Below are positions 1 through 5,361 of a stretch of DNA of 7,894 nt, one piece after another; position 1 is the stretch's first letter; each line of letters begins with the position of its first letter. Made by a program: the position numbers and the translations under genes. A model generated the notes under the pieces. The model was not told the origin of the DNA. It did not search any database and worked only from the letters and a program-made list of their open reading frames with translations. This DNA comes from Nocardia sp. (lineage in GTDB: Bacteria; Actinomycetota; Actinomycetes; Mycobacteriales; Mycobacteriaceae), in contig JAFMQT010000197.1 of NCBI GenBank assembly GCA_017354515.1, positions 1-7,894 of the forward strand. The letters are read 5' to 3'.

Positions 1-390
1 TATTCGAGCTTTCCGCCGATCACGGTATTCGCCGGCGCATCGCTGTATCCGGTAGCCGCGCTGGAGGCGGTGCTGGCGTTCGTGATCCGCGGGCGGGTGG
101 GCGATCAGCGCATCGGCGACGGTCCCAAACAACTGCATCCGATCACGGCGGCGCGGGCGGCGGCGCTGGCCAAGGCCTCGGCGCAGGTGGGTTCGCTGGC
201 GGCGGGTGTGTGGCTGGGCTTCCTGATCTGGGTGCTGCCGCAGCGGTCGGAGATCCGCGCGGCCGCCTCGGACACCCCCGGTGCGATCGTCGGTCTGGTG
301 GCGGGACTCGCGCTGGTGGCCGCGGCGCTGTGGCTGGAGTACTGCTGCCGGGCGCCGCACGAGCCGCCGGACGAACCGGCGACATCGTAG
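1..390 (+). CDS. DUF3180 family membrane protein, 5'-truncated by the window edge
   Basis: The frame is open from base 1 and ends at TAG 388-390, giving 129 visible residues; the start lies before the window. The visible part has hydrophobic stretches at about residues 9-27, 62-79 and 97-115, with a polar segment between the first two containing GDQRIGDGPKQLHPITAARA. That segment followed by an Ala-rich helix is what I recall of the DUF3180 family, small membrane proteins of about 150-160 residues found next to folate and pantothenate genes in Mycobacteriales (Rv3605c in M. tuberculosis). The tail EPPDEPATS is polar and probably cytoplasmic. Function is unknown. In the mycobacterial order the folate genes folE-folP-folB-folK lie just upstream, so this may be the tail of a folate operon, but those genes are not visible here. 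A shorter start at GTG 70 would cut through the conserved part and is rejected. Confidence 0.85.
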   Translation, partial: YSSFPPITVFAGASLYPVAALEAVLAFVIRGRVGDQRIGDGPKQLHPITAARAAALAKASAQVGSLAAGVWLGFLIWVLPQRSEIRAAASDTPGAIVGLVAGLALVAAALWLEYCCRAPHEPPDEPATS

Positions 391-447
391 CTAATCGTTC
401 CGGGCGAGATTGTCGACCGGCTCACCGCTTGGATCCGGCTTTCGAGC

Positions 448-461
448 TACCCTTGCCACCA
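448..461 (+). promoter_or_regulatory. possible -10 box for a leaderless start of the DUF6779 gene
   Basis: TACCCT at 448-453 fits the actinobacterial TANNNT -10 pattern. It ends 8 bases before the ATG at 461, so transcription would begin at or next to the start codon. No Shine-Dalgarno sequence precedes this ATG, which agrees with a leaderless mRNA. No convincing -35 element is visible. This is inference from spacing only. Confidence 0.35.
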
Positions 462-1870
462 TGGTTTCGCCGCCCCGTGACAGTGCGTCCCCGCGCCGAC
501 GGGTCCACGTGGGAAAACTACTCGTCGGTGTCGTGATCCTGCTCGGTCTGATCGCCAGCGGATTCCTGATCTTCAGCAGCAATGTGCAGTTGGTCCGGGT
601 AGGTCTGGTCGCTGCCCTGTGGGCGGCGGTCATCGCCGCCCTGGCCGCGACCCGCTACCGCCGGGACGCCGCGGTCGATCAAGCCAAGGCGCGTGATCTG
701 CAGAAGGTCTACGAACTCCAACTCGAGCGCGAGATCACCGCGCGCCGCGAACATGAGCTCGGGATCGAGTCGCGGGTACGGGCGGAGGTCGGTGCGGAGG
801 CCACCGAACTGGCCGCGCTGCGCAGTGAACTGGCGGTTCTGCGTGACAGTCTGCGCCGGCTGCTCGCCGGTGATCTGCTGGTGGACCGGCCCGCGTTGCA
901 GGCGGAGGCCGTCCGGGTGCAGGCGCTGACCAGTACCGCGTCGGTCAGCGGCCGATCGAAGGGCCATGATGCCGATGACACGTGGGATCCCTGGAACTCC
1001 GCGGCGGTCCCGTTGTCGCCGGTATTCGACCCGGACAACCCGCAGTCGCCGGTATTCGCCAGCCCCTTCGACGATCCGGTGACCGCCGAGTTCGAGGCGG
1101 CCGATGTGGAGTTCCTGGACCACGGGAAGAAGGCGGCCGAGAACGGGAGTGCCGTCGCGAACACTGCCGCCGAGAACAGTGCCATCGAGACCAGTGCCGT
1201 CGAGACCAGCGCCGCCGAGCACATGGCCCGTGCGACCGATGTCCCCGGCGCTGCTGCCGCCCAAGATCGCTCCCGCCGGGACGCTGCCGGCAACGGCCGC
1301 CCCGACGATGACACCGACACCGGGACCGGGGAGGACACGGCGACCGACAGCGCATCCGCCGACAGCGGTGCCGCCGCGAAGGACGGTGCCGCAGCCAAGG
1401 ACGGTGCCGGGGAATCGTCCGCCGATGCCCCGAATGAAGACGTCGCGGACAATGCGACGGTATCCGCCACCCGGGACGGAGAATCAGTCCCCGAGGGCGA
1501 TCGGTCCCCGGCTGACAAACCTGCACGGTCCGAGCAGGCAGCCGCCACGCCCTCGCCGGCCGGCGAAGTGCCGAGCCGGGCGCACACCGGCGCGGACGAC
1601 TCGGAACGGCCGGTGACTGTCGCAGCGGCGAAGTCCGGTGAGCGGGCGAAGTCCGGCGAGAAGCAGCCGGATGCTCACCAGACCTCCGACGGTGAGAAGA
1701 CCGCTCCCACGCCCTCACGACCGCGATCGGCTCCGGCGAAGCCGTCCGGCATCCTGGGACTTGCCGCCCGCCGTCGTCGGCACGCGGATTCCGGTAAGAA
1801 GTCCGCGGATCGGAAGCTGACGGTCGCGGAGATCATGGCGAATCTCAGTTCGGAGAATGGCGACAGATAG
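461..1870 (+). CDS. DUF6779-type membrane protein with coiled coil and long Ala/Asp/Glu-rich linker
   Basis: A 469-residue protein from ATG 461. The frame stays open to a TTG at 410, but the ATG sits right after a -10-like TACCCT and begins a typical basic N-terminus (PRRRVHVGK), so 461 is preferred. Order: basic tail (1-19), TM helix 1 (about 20-38), TM helix 2 (about 44-63), and a charged heptad-like helix (about 70-145) rich in Arg, Glu and Leu that probably forms a coiled coil. A low-complexity linker of Ala, Asp, Glu, Ser and Thr (about 170-425) follows. The basic tail has SGILGLAARRRRH (429-441) and LTVAEIMANL (453-462). It resembles the DUF6779 family and takes the place of Rv3604c. 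Function is unknown; a membrane-anchored scaffold with a C-terminal peptide motif is a guess. The linker carries short in-frame DNA repeats, annotated separately. Confidence 0.82.
   Translation: MVSPPRDSASPRRRVHVGKLLVGVVILLGLIASGFLIFSSNVQLVRVGLVAALWAAVIAALAATRYRRDAAVDQAKARDLQKVYELQLEREITARREHELGIESRVRAEVGAEATELAALRSELAVLRDSLRRLLAGDLLVDRPALQAEAVRVQALTSTASVSGRSKGHDADDTWDPWNSAAVPLSPVFDPDNPQSPVFASPFDDPVTAEFEAADVEFLDHGKKAAENGSAVANTAAENSAIETSAVETSAAEHMARATDVPGAAAAQDRSRRDAAGNGRPDDDTDTGTGEDTATDSASADSGAAAKDGAAAKDGAGESSADAPNEDVADNATVSATRDGESVPEGDRSPADKPARSEQAAATPSPAGEVPSRAHTGADDSERPVTVAAAKSGERAKSGEKQPDAHQTSDGEKTAPTPSRPRSAPAKPSGILGLAARRRRHADSGKKSADRKLTVAEIMANLSSENGDR
1151..1225 (+). repeat. in-frame 15-bp repeat, five units, in the DUF6779 linker
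   Basis: Five consecutive 15-base units of the form GCC-rTC/GCC-GaG-AaC/ACC-AgT lie at 1151-1165, 1166-1180, 1181-1195, 1196-1210 and 1211-1225. They encode AVANT, AAENS, AIETS, AVETS and AAEHM. The units are diverged but keep frame, so the linker appears to change length by replication slippage without breaking the protein. Confidence 0.75.
1367..1411 (+). repeat. in-frame 18-bp repeat (GAAAKD) in the DUF6779 linker
   Basis: Two near-identical 18-base units, 1367-1384 and 1385-1402, each encode GAAAKD. A partial third (GGTGCCGGG, encoding GAG) starts at 1403. Together with the 15-bp repeat this marks the linker as a fast-evolving spacer. Confidence 0.65.
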
Positions 1871-1929
1871 ATAAGGACGGGTAAGAAATATCACGCTCGC
1901 CGATGCTGGCCCGCGCGTGTGGTGTTGCC

Positions 1930-1935
1930 TATTCT
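1930..1935 (+). promoter_or_regulatory. candidate -10 box upstream of the DUF2520-pantothenate block
   Basis: TATTCT at 1930-1935 matches TANNNT and is one of the most AT-rich stretches in the 120-bp gap between the DUF6779 and DUF2520 genes. It would place a transcript start near 1942 and a leader of about 50 bases before ATG 1991. No good -35 is seen. The gap is the only one in the upstream part of the block large enough for a separate promoter for DUF2520, panC, panD and coaX. Confidence 0.3.
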
Positions 1936-1990
1936 CTAGGCGTACGTCCGGTACCCGCGAGTCGGGACTGGAACGACTTTCGAGAGGACG

Positions 1991-2944
1991 ATGGTGGCCT
2001 CGTCTGAGTATTCGCGTGCGGGAGTCGCCGCCGGTGTTCCGGGGGCCGATCCGGCGCCGGCCCGGTTGACGGTCGGCATCGTGTCGGCGGGCCGGGTCGG
2101 TTCGGCGATCGGTGTCTCCATGGAGCGAGCCGGACATGTGGTGTTCGGCGTCGCGGCGATTTCGGACGCCTCGCGCCATCGTGCTCGTACCCGCCTGCCG
2201 GAGTCGAGGATTCTGCCGGTCGAGGAGGTCGCTGCCCATGCCGAGCTGTTGGTGCTGGCGGTTCCCGATAGTGAATTACCCAATCTGGTAACCGGTTTGG
2301 CGGTTTCGGGGGCGGTGCGGCCAGGAACGATCGTCGCGCACACCTCGGGTGCGAACGGGGTGGGTGTGCTGGCGCCACTGACCGAACGCGGCGTGCGGCC
2401 CCTGGCGATCCATCCGGCCATGACGTTCACCGGTCACGATGAGGACACCGCTCGCCTGGCCAATGCCTGCTTCGGCATCACCGCGGCCGATGAGGTCGGC
2501 TATGCGATCGCACAGTCGCTGGTGATCGAGATGGGCGGGGAGCCGGTGCGGGTTTCCGAGGAGCATCGCACCCTCTATCACGCGGCGCTCGCGCATGGGA
2601 GTAATCACCTGGTCACGCTCATCGTCGACGCGGTGTCCGCCTTGCGGGCCGGCTTGTCGGGCCCAGGCCTGCTGGGGCAGCAGGTGGTCGACGATCAGCC
2701 CAACGGGGTTGCCGAGCGCATGCTGGCTCCGCTGGTGTCGGCGGCACTGGACAACGCACTGCGCCGGGGCCTTCCGGCCCTGACCGGTCCGGTGGCGCGC
2801 GGCGACGCGTCCGCTGTCCGGGCGCATCTCGCGGCCCTGACCGACACCGATCCGGAGCTCGCGGCGACGTACCGCGCGATGTCATTGCGGACCGCAGAGT
2901 TGGTCGAGAACACCGAGCTGGCCGAACTCCTGGAGGCACGGTGA
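1991..2944 (+). CDS. Rossmann-fold / DUF2520 domain protein (possible NAD(P)-dependent reductase), panC neighbour
   Basis: A 317-residue protein from ATG 1991, preceded by a purine-rich GAGAGGACG. After a variable 25-residue tail, LTVGIVSAGRVGSAIG (26-41) is the nucleotide-binding strand-loop-helix of a Rossmann fold. LLVLAVPDSEL follows, then HTSGANG and HPAMTFTG, all typical of the family. The C-terminal half, from YHAALAHGSNHLVTL (Y196 onward), is the helical DUF2520 domain, which resembles the dimerisation domains of ketopantoate or pyrroline-5-carboxylate reductases. The orthologue by position and sequence is Rv3603c. The substrate is unknown; steady linkage to panC and panD suggests a role near pantoate, but this is not shown. 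The stop TGA 2942-2944 overlaps the GTG of a micro-ORF by four bases (GTGA), so its end is built into the repeat chain leading to panC. Confidence 0.88.
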   Translation: MVASSEYSRAGVAAGVPGADPAPARLTVGIVSAGRVGSAIGVSMERAGHVVFGVAAISDASRHRARTRLPESRILPVEEVAAHAELLVLAVPDSELPNLVTGLAVSGAVRPGTIVAHTSGANGVGVLAPLTERGVRPLAIHPAMTFTGHDEDTARLANACFGITAADEVGYAIAQSLVIEMGGEPVRVSEEHRTLYHAALAHGSNHLVTLIVDAVSALRAGLSGPGLLGQQVVDDQPNGVAERMLAPLVSAALDNALRRGLPALTGPVARGDASAVRAHLAALTDTDPELAATYRAMSLRTAELVENTELAELLEAR

Positions 2945-3015
2945 ATTACCATCGCGCAGCCATTCGCTGTGCCGACCGGGTGCGGGTGTCCCGCAAATCA
3001 CTGGAGGCACGGTGA
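2941..3015 (+). CDS. micro-ORF 1, 24 residues, within repeat copy 1
   Basis: GTG 2941 to TGA 3013-3015. The peptide begins MNYHRAAIRCADRV, continues RVSRKS and ends LEAR, the same last four residues as DUF2520. GGAGG at 2932-2936 lies four bases upstream of the GTG. The start overlaps the DUF2520 stop (GTGA 2941-2944) and the stop overlaps the start of micro-ORF 2 (GTGA 3012-3015). The peptide is very basic with one Cys, no membrane segment and no signal peptide. I do not recognise it. It may be a real coupled small protein, or only a relay that keeps ribosomes moving toward panC. Translation is inferred from the signals, not shown. Confidence 0.5.
   Translation: MNYHRAAIRCADRVRVSRKSLEAR
2981..2995 (+). 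other. hairpin upstream of the second GTGA junction (repeat copy 1)
   Basis: TGCGGG (2981-2986), loop TGT, CCCGCA (2990-2995): a perfect 6-bp stem ending seven bases before GGAGG 3003-3007. It is not followed by a T-run, so it is not an intrinsic terminator. It could pause a ribosome or isolate the downstream Shine-Dalgarno site. Confidence 0.5.
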
Positions 3016-3086
3016 ATTACCATCGCGTAGCCATTCGCTGTGCCGACCGGGTGCGGGTGTCCCGCAAATCACGGGAGGCACGGTGA
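3012..3086 (+). CDS. micro-ORF 2, 24 residues, within repeat copy 2
   Basis: GTG 3012 to TGA 3084-3086. The peptide equals micro-ORF 1 except Ala6 to Val and Leu21 to Arg (ending REAR). GGAGG at 3003-3007 precedes it with the same four-base spacing. Its start overlaps the stop of micro-ORF 1 and its stop overlaps the panC GTG (GTGA 3083-3086). Both differences between the two copies are missense; neither makes a stop or a frameshift. This fits a kept reading frame but is too few changes to prove selection. Confidence 0.5.
   Translation: MNYHRVAIRCADRVRVSRKSREAR
3052..3066 (+). other. hairpin upstream of the panC start (repeat copy 2)
   Basis: The same 6-bp stem with TGT loop, TGCGGG (3052-3057) and CCCGCA (3061-3066), ends seven bases before the panC site GGAGG (3074-3078). 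It is identical to the copy 1 hairpin. Confidence 0.5.
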
Positions 3087-4006
3087 ATCAGATGCGGAAG
3101 CTGTATACCCCGGGCGAGTTGACCGTGGTGCACGAGCCGGCGGCGCTGTCGGAGGTTACTTCGGCGCTGCGGGCGGTGGGCCGCACGGTGGGGCTGGTCC
3201 CGACCATGGGCGCACTGCACGAGGGGCATCTGGAGTTGGTCCGGCGCGCCAAACGCACGAATCAGGTTGTGGTGGTGTCGATTTTCGTCAACCCGCTGCA
3301 GTTCGGCGAGAACGAGGACTTCGACAAATATCCCCGCACCCTGGACTCCGATGTGGAGCTGCTACGTGCCGAGGGGGTGTCCCTGGTGCTGGCTCCGAGT
3401 GTGGCGCAGATGTATCCGGACGGCCGGCGCACCTCGGTCGGCGCGGGTCCGCTCGGCGCCGAGCTGGAGGGTGCGAGCCGGCCCGGGCATTTCTCCGGAA
3501 TGCTGACGGTGGTGGCCAAGCTGTTGCAGATCGTGCGCCCGCACCAGGCGTTCTTCGGCGAGAAGGACTATCAGCAGCTGACCTTGATTCGACAGATGGT
3601 ACGGGACCTGAATTTCGACGTCGAGATCGTCGCGGTGCCGACGGTCCGCGAGTCCGACGGTCTGGCGCTGTCTTCGCGCAACCGCTATCTGGATCCCGAC
3701 CAGCGAGAATTGGCCACCGCGCTGTCCGCTGCCCTGGCCGCCGGTCGGCATGCGTCCGGTCTGGGCGCGGAGGCGGTGCTGGCGGCGGCGCGTTCGGTGC
3801 TGGCCGCCCGGCCCGAGATCGAACTGGACTATCTGGAATTGCGGGGCGCCGATCTGGGGCCGATTCCAAGTAGCGGCAATGCCCGGCTGCTGGTGGCCGC
3901 CCGCATCGGCGCGACCCGCCTGATCGACAATCTGCCCGTCACGGTCCCGCCCGCGGACGGTCACCCGGTTATCCCCGACTCCCGGTCCGCCCGGGTGCAA
4001 GCATAG
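3083..4006 (+). CDS. panC: pantothenate synthetase (pantoate-beta-alanine ligase)
   Basis: Joins pantoate and beta-alanine using ATP, through a pantoyl-adenylate, to form pantothenate in the cytosol. From GTG 3083 it has 307 residues, close to the 309 of M. tuberculosis PanC. Signatures: PTMGALHEGH (40-49, the HIGH-like ATP site with His46 and His49), FVNPLQFG, GEKDYQQ (159-165), and SSRN (197-200, the KMSKS-like loop). The frame is open upstream through the 71-bp repeat as far as a possible start at 2969. That extension reads repeat DNA, while GTG 3083 has GGAGG four bases upstream and overlaps the micro-ORF 2 stop. ATG 3092 (GGAGG 13 bases away) is a second choice. It supplies pantothenate together with panD downstream, which makes beta-alanine. 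The gap to panD is 14 bases. Confidence 0.96.
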   Translation: MNQMRKLYTPGELTVVHEPAALSEVTSALRAVGRTVGLVPTMGALHEGHLELVRRAKRTNQVVVVSIFVNPLQFGENEDFDKYPRTLDSDVELLRAEGVSLVLAPSVAQMYPDGRRTSVGAGPLGAELEGASRPGHFSGMLTVVAKLLQIVRPHQAFFGEKDYQQLTLIRQMVRDLNFDVEIVAVPTVRESDGLALSSRNRYLDPDQRELATALSAALAAGRHASGLGAEAVLAAARSVLAARPEIELDYLELRGADLGPIPSSGNARLLVAARIGATRLIDNLPVTVPPADGHPVIPDSRSARVQA

Positions 4007-4020
4007 GAAAGGCGACGAAG

Positions 4021-4440
4021 ATGTTGCGCACCATGATGAAATCGAAGATCCACCGGGCCACGGTGACGCATGCGGATCTGCACTACGTGGGGTCGGTGAC
4101 CGTCGATCAGGATCTGATGGACGCCGCCGATCTGCTCGAGGGCGAGCAGGTCTGCATTGTCGATATCGACAACGGCGCCCGGCTCGAGACCTATGTGATC
4201 GCGGGGGAGCGCGGTTCGGGTGTCATCGGAATCAACGGTGCGGCGGCGCATCTGGTGCATCCGGGAGATCTGGTCATCCTGATCGCCTACGGCATGATGG
4301 ACGAGGCCGAACTGCGCGAGTACCAGCCGAGGGTGGTGTTCGTCGACGAGCGTAATCGTCCGGTCGAGCAGGGCGCCGATCCCGCACACGCGCCCGAGGG
4401 ATCGGGACTGACCTCGCCGCGGTCGCTGACCTTCGCCTGA
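4021..4440 (+). CDS. panD: aspartate 1-decarboxylase proenzyme
   Basis: Makes beta-alanine from L-aspartate for PanC. The proenzyme cleaves itself between Gly24 and Ser25; Ser25 becomes the pyruvoyl cofactor of the alpha chain. The protein is 139 residues, the same as M. tuberculosis PanD. The cleavage site sits in LHYVGSVTVD (20-29). Also present are Lys9, Arg54, Thr57 and Tyr58, the active-site residues known from E. coli PanD, and GERGSGVIGINGAAAHL in the core. The start MLRTMMKSKIHRATVTHADL aligns with the mycobacterial protein from residue 1. A good GGAAAGG (4006-4012), eight bases before the ATG, supports it. The last 25 residues form a loose polar tail, as in other actinobacterial PanD. 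It lies 14 bases after panC and 21 bases before coaX, so the three are almost certainly co-transcribed. Confidence 0.97.
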   Translation: MLRTMMKSKIHRATVTHADLHYVGSVTVDQDLMDAADLLEGEQVCIVDIDNGARLETYVIAGERGSGVIGINGAAAHLVHPGDLVILIAYGMMDEAELREYQPRVVFVDERNRPVEQGADPAHAPEGSGLTSPRSLTFA

Positions 4441-4461
4441 GCCCCGGGAGCGGATTCGCCG

Positions 4462-5256
4462 ATGCTGCTGACCATCGATGTCCGCAATACCAGTATCGAA
4501 CTGGGCCTGGTTTCCGGCAGTGGTTCGCATGCCGAACTGGCCGCCACCTGGCGCATGCGGACCGATCCGCTGATAACGGCCGACGAATTCGCCATGATGC
4601 TGCGGGGTTTGGTGGGCGAGCGGCTCGAGCAGGTGATCGGGGTGTGCGGGTTGTCGACGGTGCCGCCGGTACTGCGCGAGGTGCGCGAGATGCTGGGCCG
4701 GTACTGGCGGCACGTGCCGCACGTGCTGGTGGAACCCGGTGTGCGAACAGGGATTCCACTGCTGGTGGACAATCCCAAGGAGGTCGGCGCTGACCGGATC
4801 GTCAATTGTCTGGCGGCGTATCAGCGATTCCGCACCTCGGCCATCGTGGTCGATTTCGGCACCGCGATCTGCGTGGACCTGGTGTCCGCGAAGGGTGAGT
4901 TCCTCGGTGGCGCAATAGCTCCGGGTGTGGAGATCTCGACCGAGGCACTGGTATCGCGCAGTGCGCTGCGGCGGGTGGAGCTGACCCGGCCGCGCTCGGT
5001 GGTGGGTAAGAACAGTATGGAGTGCATGCAGTCCGGTGCCGTGTTCGGATTCGCCGGCATGGTGGACGGCCTGATCGACCGGGTCCGCGATGAACTGGAC
5101 TCGTTCGCCGGCGACGATGTGGCCGTGGTCGCGACCGGTCCGGCGGCGCCGTTGATCGTGCCCGAATCGGAGACGATCGAACATCACGAGCCGCATCTGA
5201 CGCTGGAGGGGCTGCGACTGGTGTACGAGCGGAACCAGCAGCGGCGGCGGCCCTGA
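4462..5256 (+). CDS. coaX: type III pantothenate kinase
   Basis: Phosphorylates pantothenate to 4'-phosphopantothenate, the first committed step to CoA, in the cytosol. At 264 residues it is of usual length. The ASKHA-fold motifs are present: LLTIDVRNTSIELGL (2-16, phosphate loop), RTGIPLLVDNPKEVGADR with catalytic-type Asp111 in GADR (109-112), DFGTAICVD (131-139), and GEFLGGAIAPGVEIS. The phosphate loop reads DVRNT rather than the common D-x-G-N-T; this is shared with mycobacterial CoaX. M. tuberculosis also has the type I kinase CoaA, which is the essential one, and its CoaX has been reported as inactive, so activity here should not be assumed. ATG 4462 has GGGAG 11 bases upstream and begins at the conserved N-terminus. 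Confidence 0.94.
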   Translation: MLLTIDVRNTSIELGLVSGSGSHAELAATWRMRTDPLITADEFAMMLRGLVGERLEQVIGVCGLSTVPPVLREVREMLGRYWRHVPHVLVEPGVRTGIPLLVDNPKEVGADRIVNCLAAYQRFRTSAIVVDFGTAICVDLVSAKGEFLGGAIAPGVEISTEALVSRSALRRVELTRPRSVVGKNSMECMQSGAVFGFAGMVDGLIDRVRDELDSFAGDDVAVVATGPAAPLIVPESETIEHHEPHLTLEGLRLVYERNQQRRRP

Positions 5257-5265
5257 ACGTTGCTG

Positions 5266-5286
5266 TGTGCTGTCGCACATTCGTTT
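5266..5286 (+). terminator. weak candidate terminator after coaX (or operator)
   Basis: TGTGC (5266-5270), loop TGTC, GCACA (5275-5279) form a 5-bp stem, followed by TTCGTTT (5280-5286). It lies just after the coaX stop and just before the next promoter, where a terminator is expected. The stem is short and the T-run broken. The same inverted repeat abuts the proposed -35 and could be a regulator site. Confidence 0.35.
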
Positions 5287-5320
5287 GCGCCCGCGGTTCA
5301 TGCTGCTAGACTTCCGATCG
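5285..5320 (+). promoter_or_regulatory. promoter of the cysteine dioxygenase-rhodanese operon, leaderless
   Basis: TTGCGC (5285-5290) and TAGACT (5307-5312) are separated by 16 bases and fit a -35/-10 pair. The -10 ends seven bases before GTG 5320, so the transcript would begin at the start codon of the 13-codon leader ORF. This is the arrangement known for leaderless mycobacterial mRNAs. No ribosome-binding site precedes the GTG, which agrees. Confidence 0.6.
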
Positions 5321-5361
5321 TGACTTTCCGTGTGAGCACCCAGGAGTGTTGTCGAGGCTGA
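5320..5361 (+). CDS. cysteine-codon leader peptide MTFRVSTQECCRG
   Basis: A 13-codon ORF from GTG 5320 to TGA 5359-5361. Codons 10 and 11 are tandem TGT-TGT (5347-5352), placed just before the stop and just before the first arm of a set of alternative hairpins. The expected role is to sense charged tRNA-Cys: a ribosome that waits at the Cys codons changes how the RNA downstream folds, and so changes expression of the dioxygenase and rhodanese genes. Short leaderless ORFs with clustered Cys codons upstream of sulfur genes are an established cysteine-attenuation device in mycobacteria; this one has the same form (late Cys-Cys-Arg, leaderless GTG). The peptide itself probably has no function. 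The assignment rests on the combination of promoter spacing, Cys position and RNA structure; direct data are needed to prove translation. Confidence 0.72.
   Translation: MTFRVSTQECCRG

Larger units (their letters stand above)
2930..3088 (+). repeat. 71-bp tandem repeat, two full copies plus a 17-bp third, spanning the DUF2520-panC junction
   Basis: Copy 1 is 2930-3000, copy 2 is 3001-3071, and the third copy stops after the first 17 bases (3072-3088). Copies 1 and 2 differ at one position (C2957 versus T3028). The first base triplet of the third copy differs once (T3002 versus G3073). Every copy starts with the same block, C[T/G]GGAGGCACGGTGAAT, which holds a ribosome-binding site, a TGA stop and an overlapping GTG start. 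The block in copy 1 ends DUF2520 and the block in copy 3 starts panC. The simplest reading is that the two genes once met directly in a GTGA overlap and two units were later inserted or amplified, each rebuilding the junction. High identity suggests a recent event or selection. Confidence 0.95.

Noticed and set aside
410..460. Earlier TTG start for the DUF6779 protein
   Set aside because: TTG is a weak start with no clear ribosome-binding site, and the following 17 residues do not look like the family N-terminus; ATG 461 follows a -10-like box.
1892..1919. Terminator after the DUF6779 gene (CACGC ... GCGTG)
   Set aside because: Only five pairs around an 18-base loop, with no T-run.
2969..3082. 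N-terminal extension of PanC
   Set aside because: The added residues are translated repeat DNA. GTG 3083 has a ribosome-binding site, a GTGA overlap and gives the usual PanC length.
2930..3088. CRISPR array or ordinary mobile-element remnant
   Set aside because: Units are contiguous with no variable spacers and only two full copies are present. No terminal inverted repeats or transposase remains are seen. The period instead fits an ORF with 4-base overlaps.
3040..3873. 277-codon + strand frame over panC
   Set aside because: Gly/Arg/Ala-rich out-of-frame shadow of panC with no recognisable domain.
1897..4467. Shared 12-mer TCGCCGATGCTG before DUF2520 and at the coaX start
   Set aside because: One or two such matches are expected by chance in a GC-rich window; no shared structure or position.
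5266..5279. CRP-type site TGTG...CACA
   Set aside because: The half-sites are separated by six bases rather than the eight of the CRP consensus.
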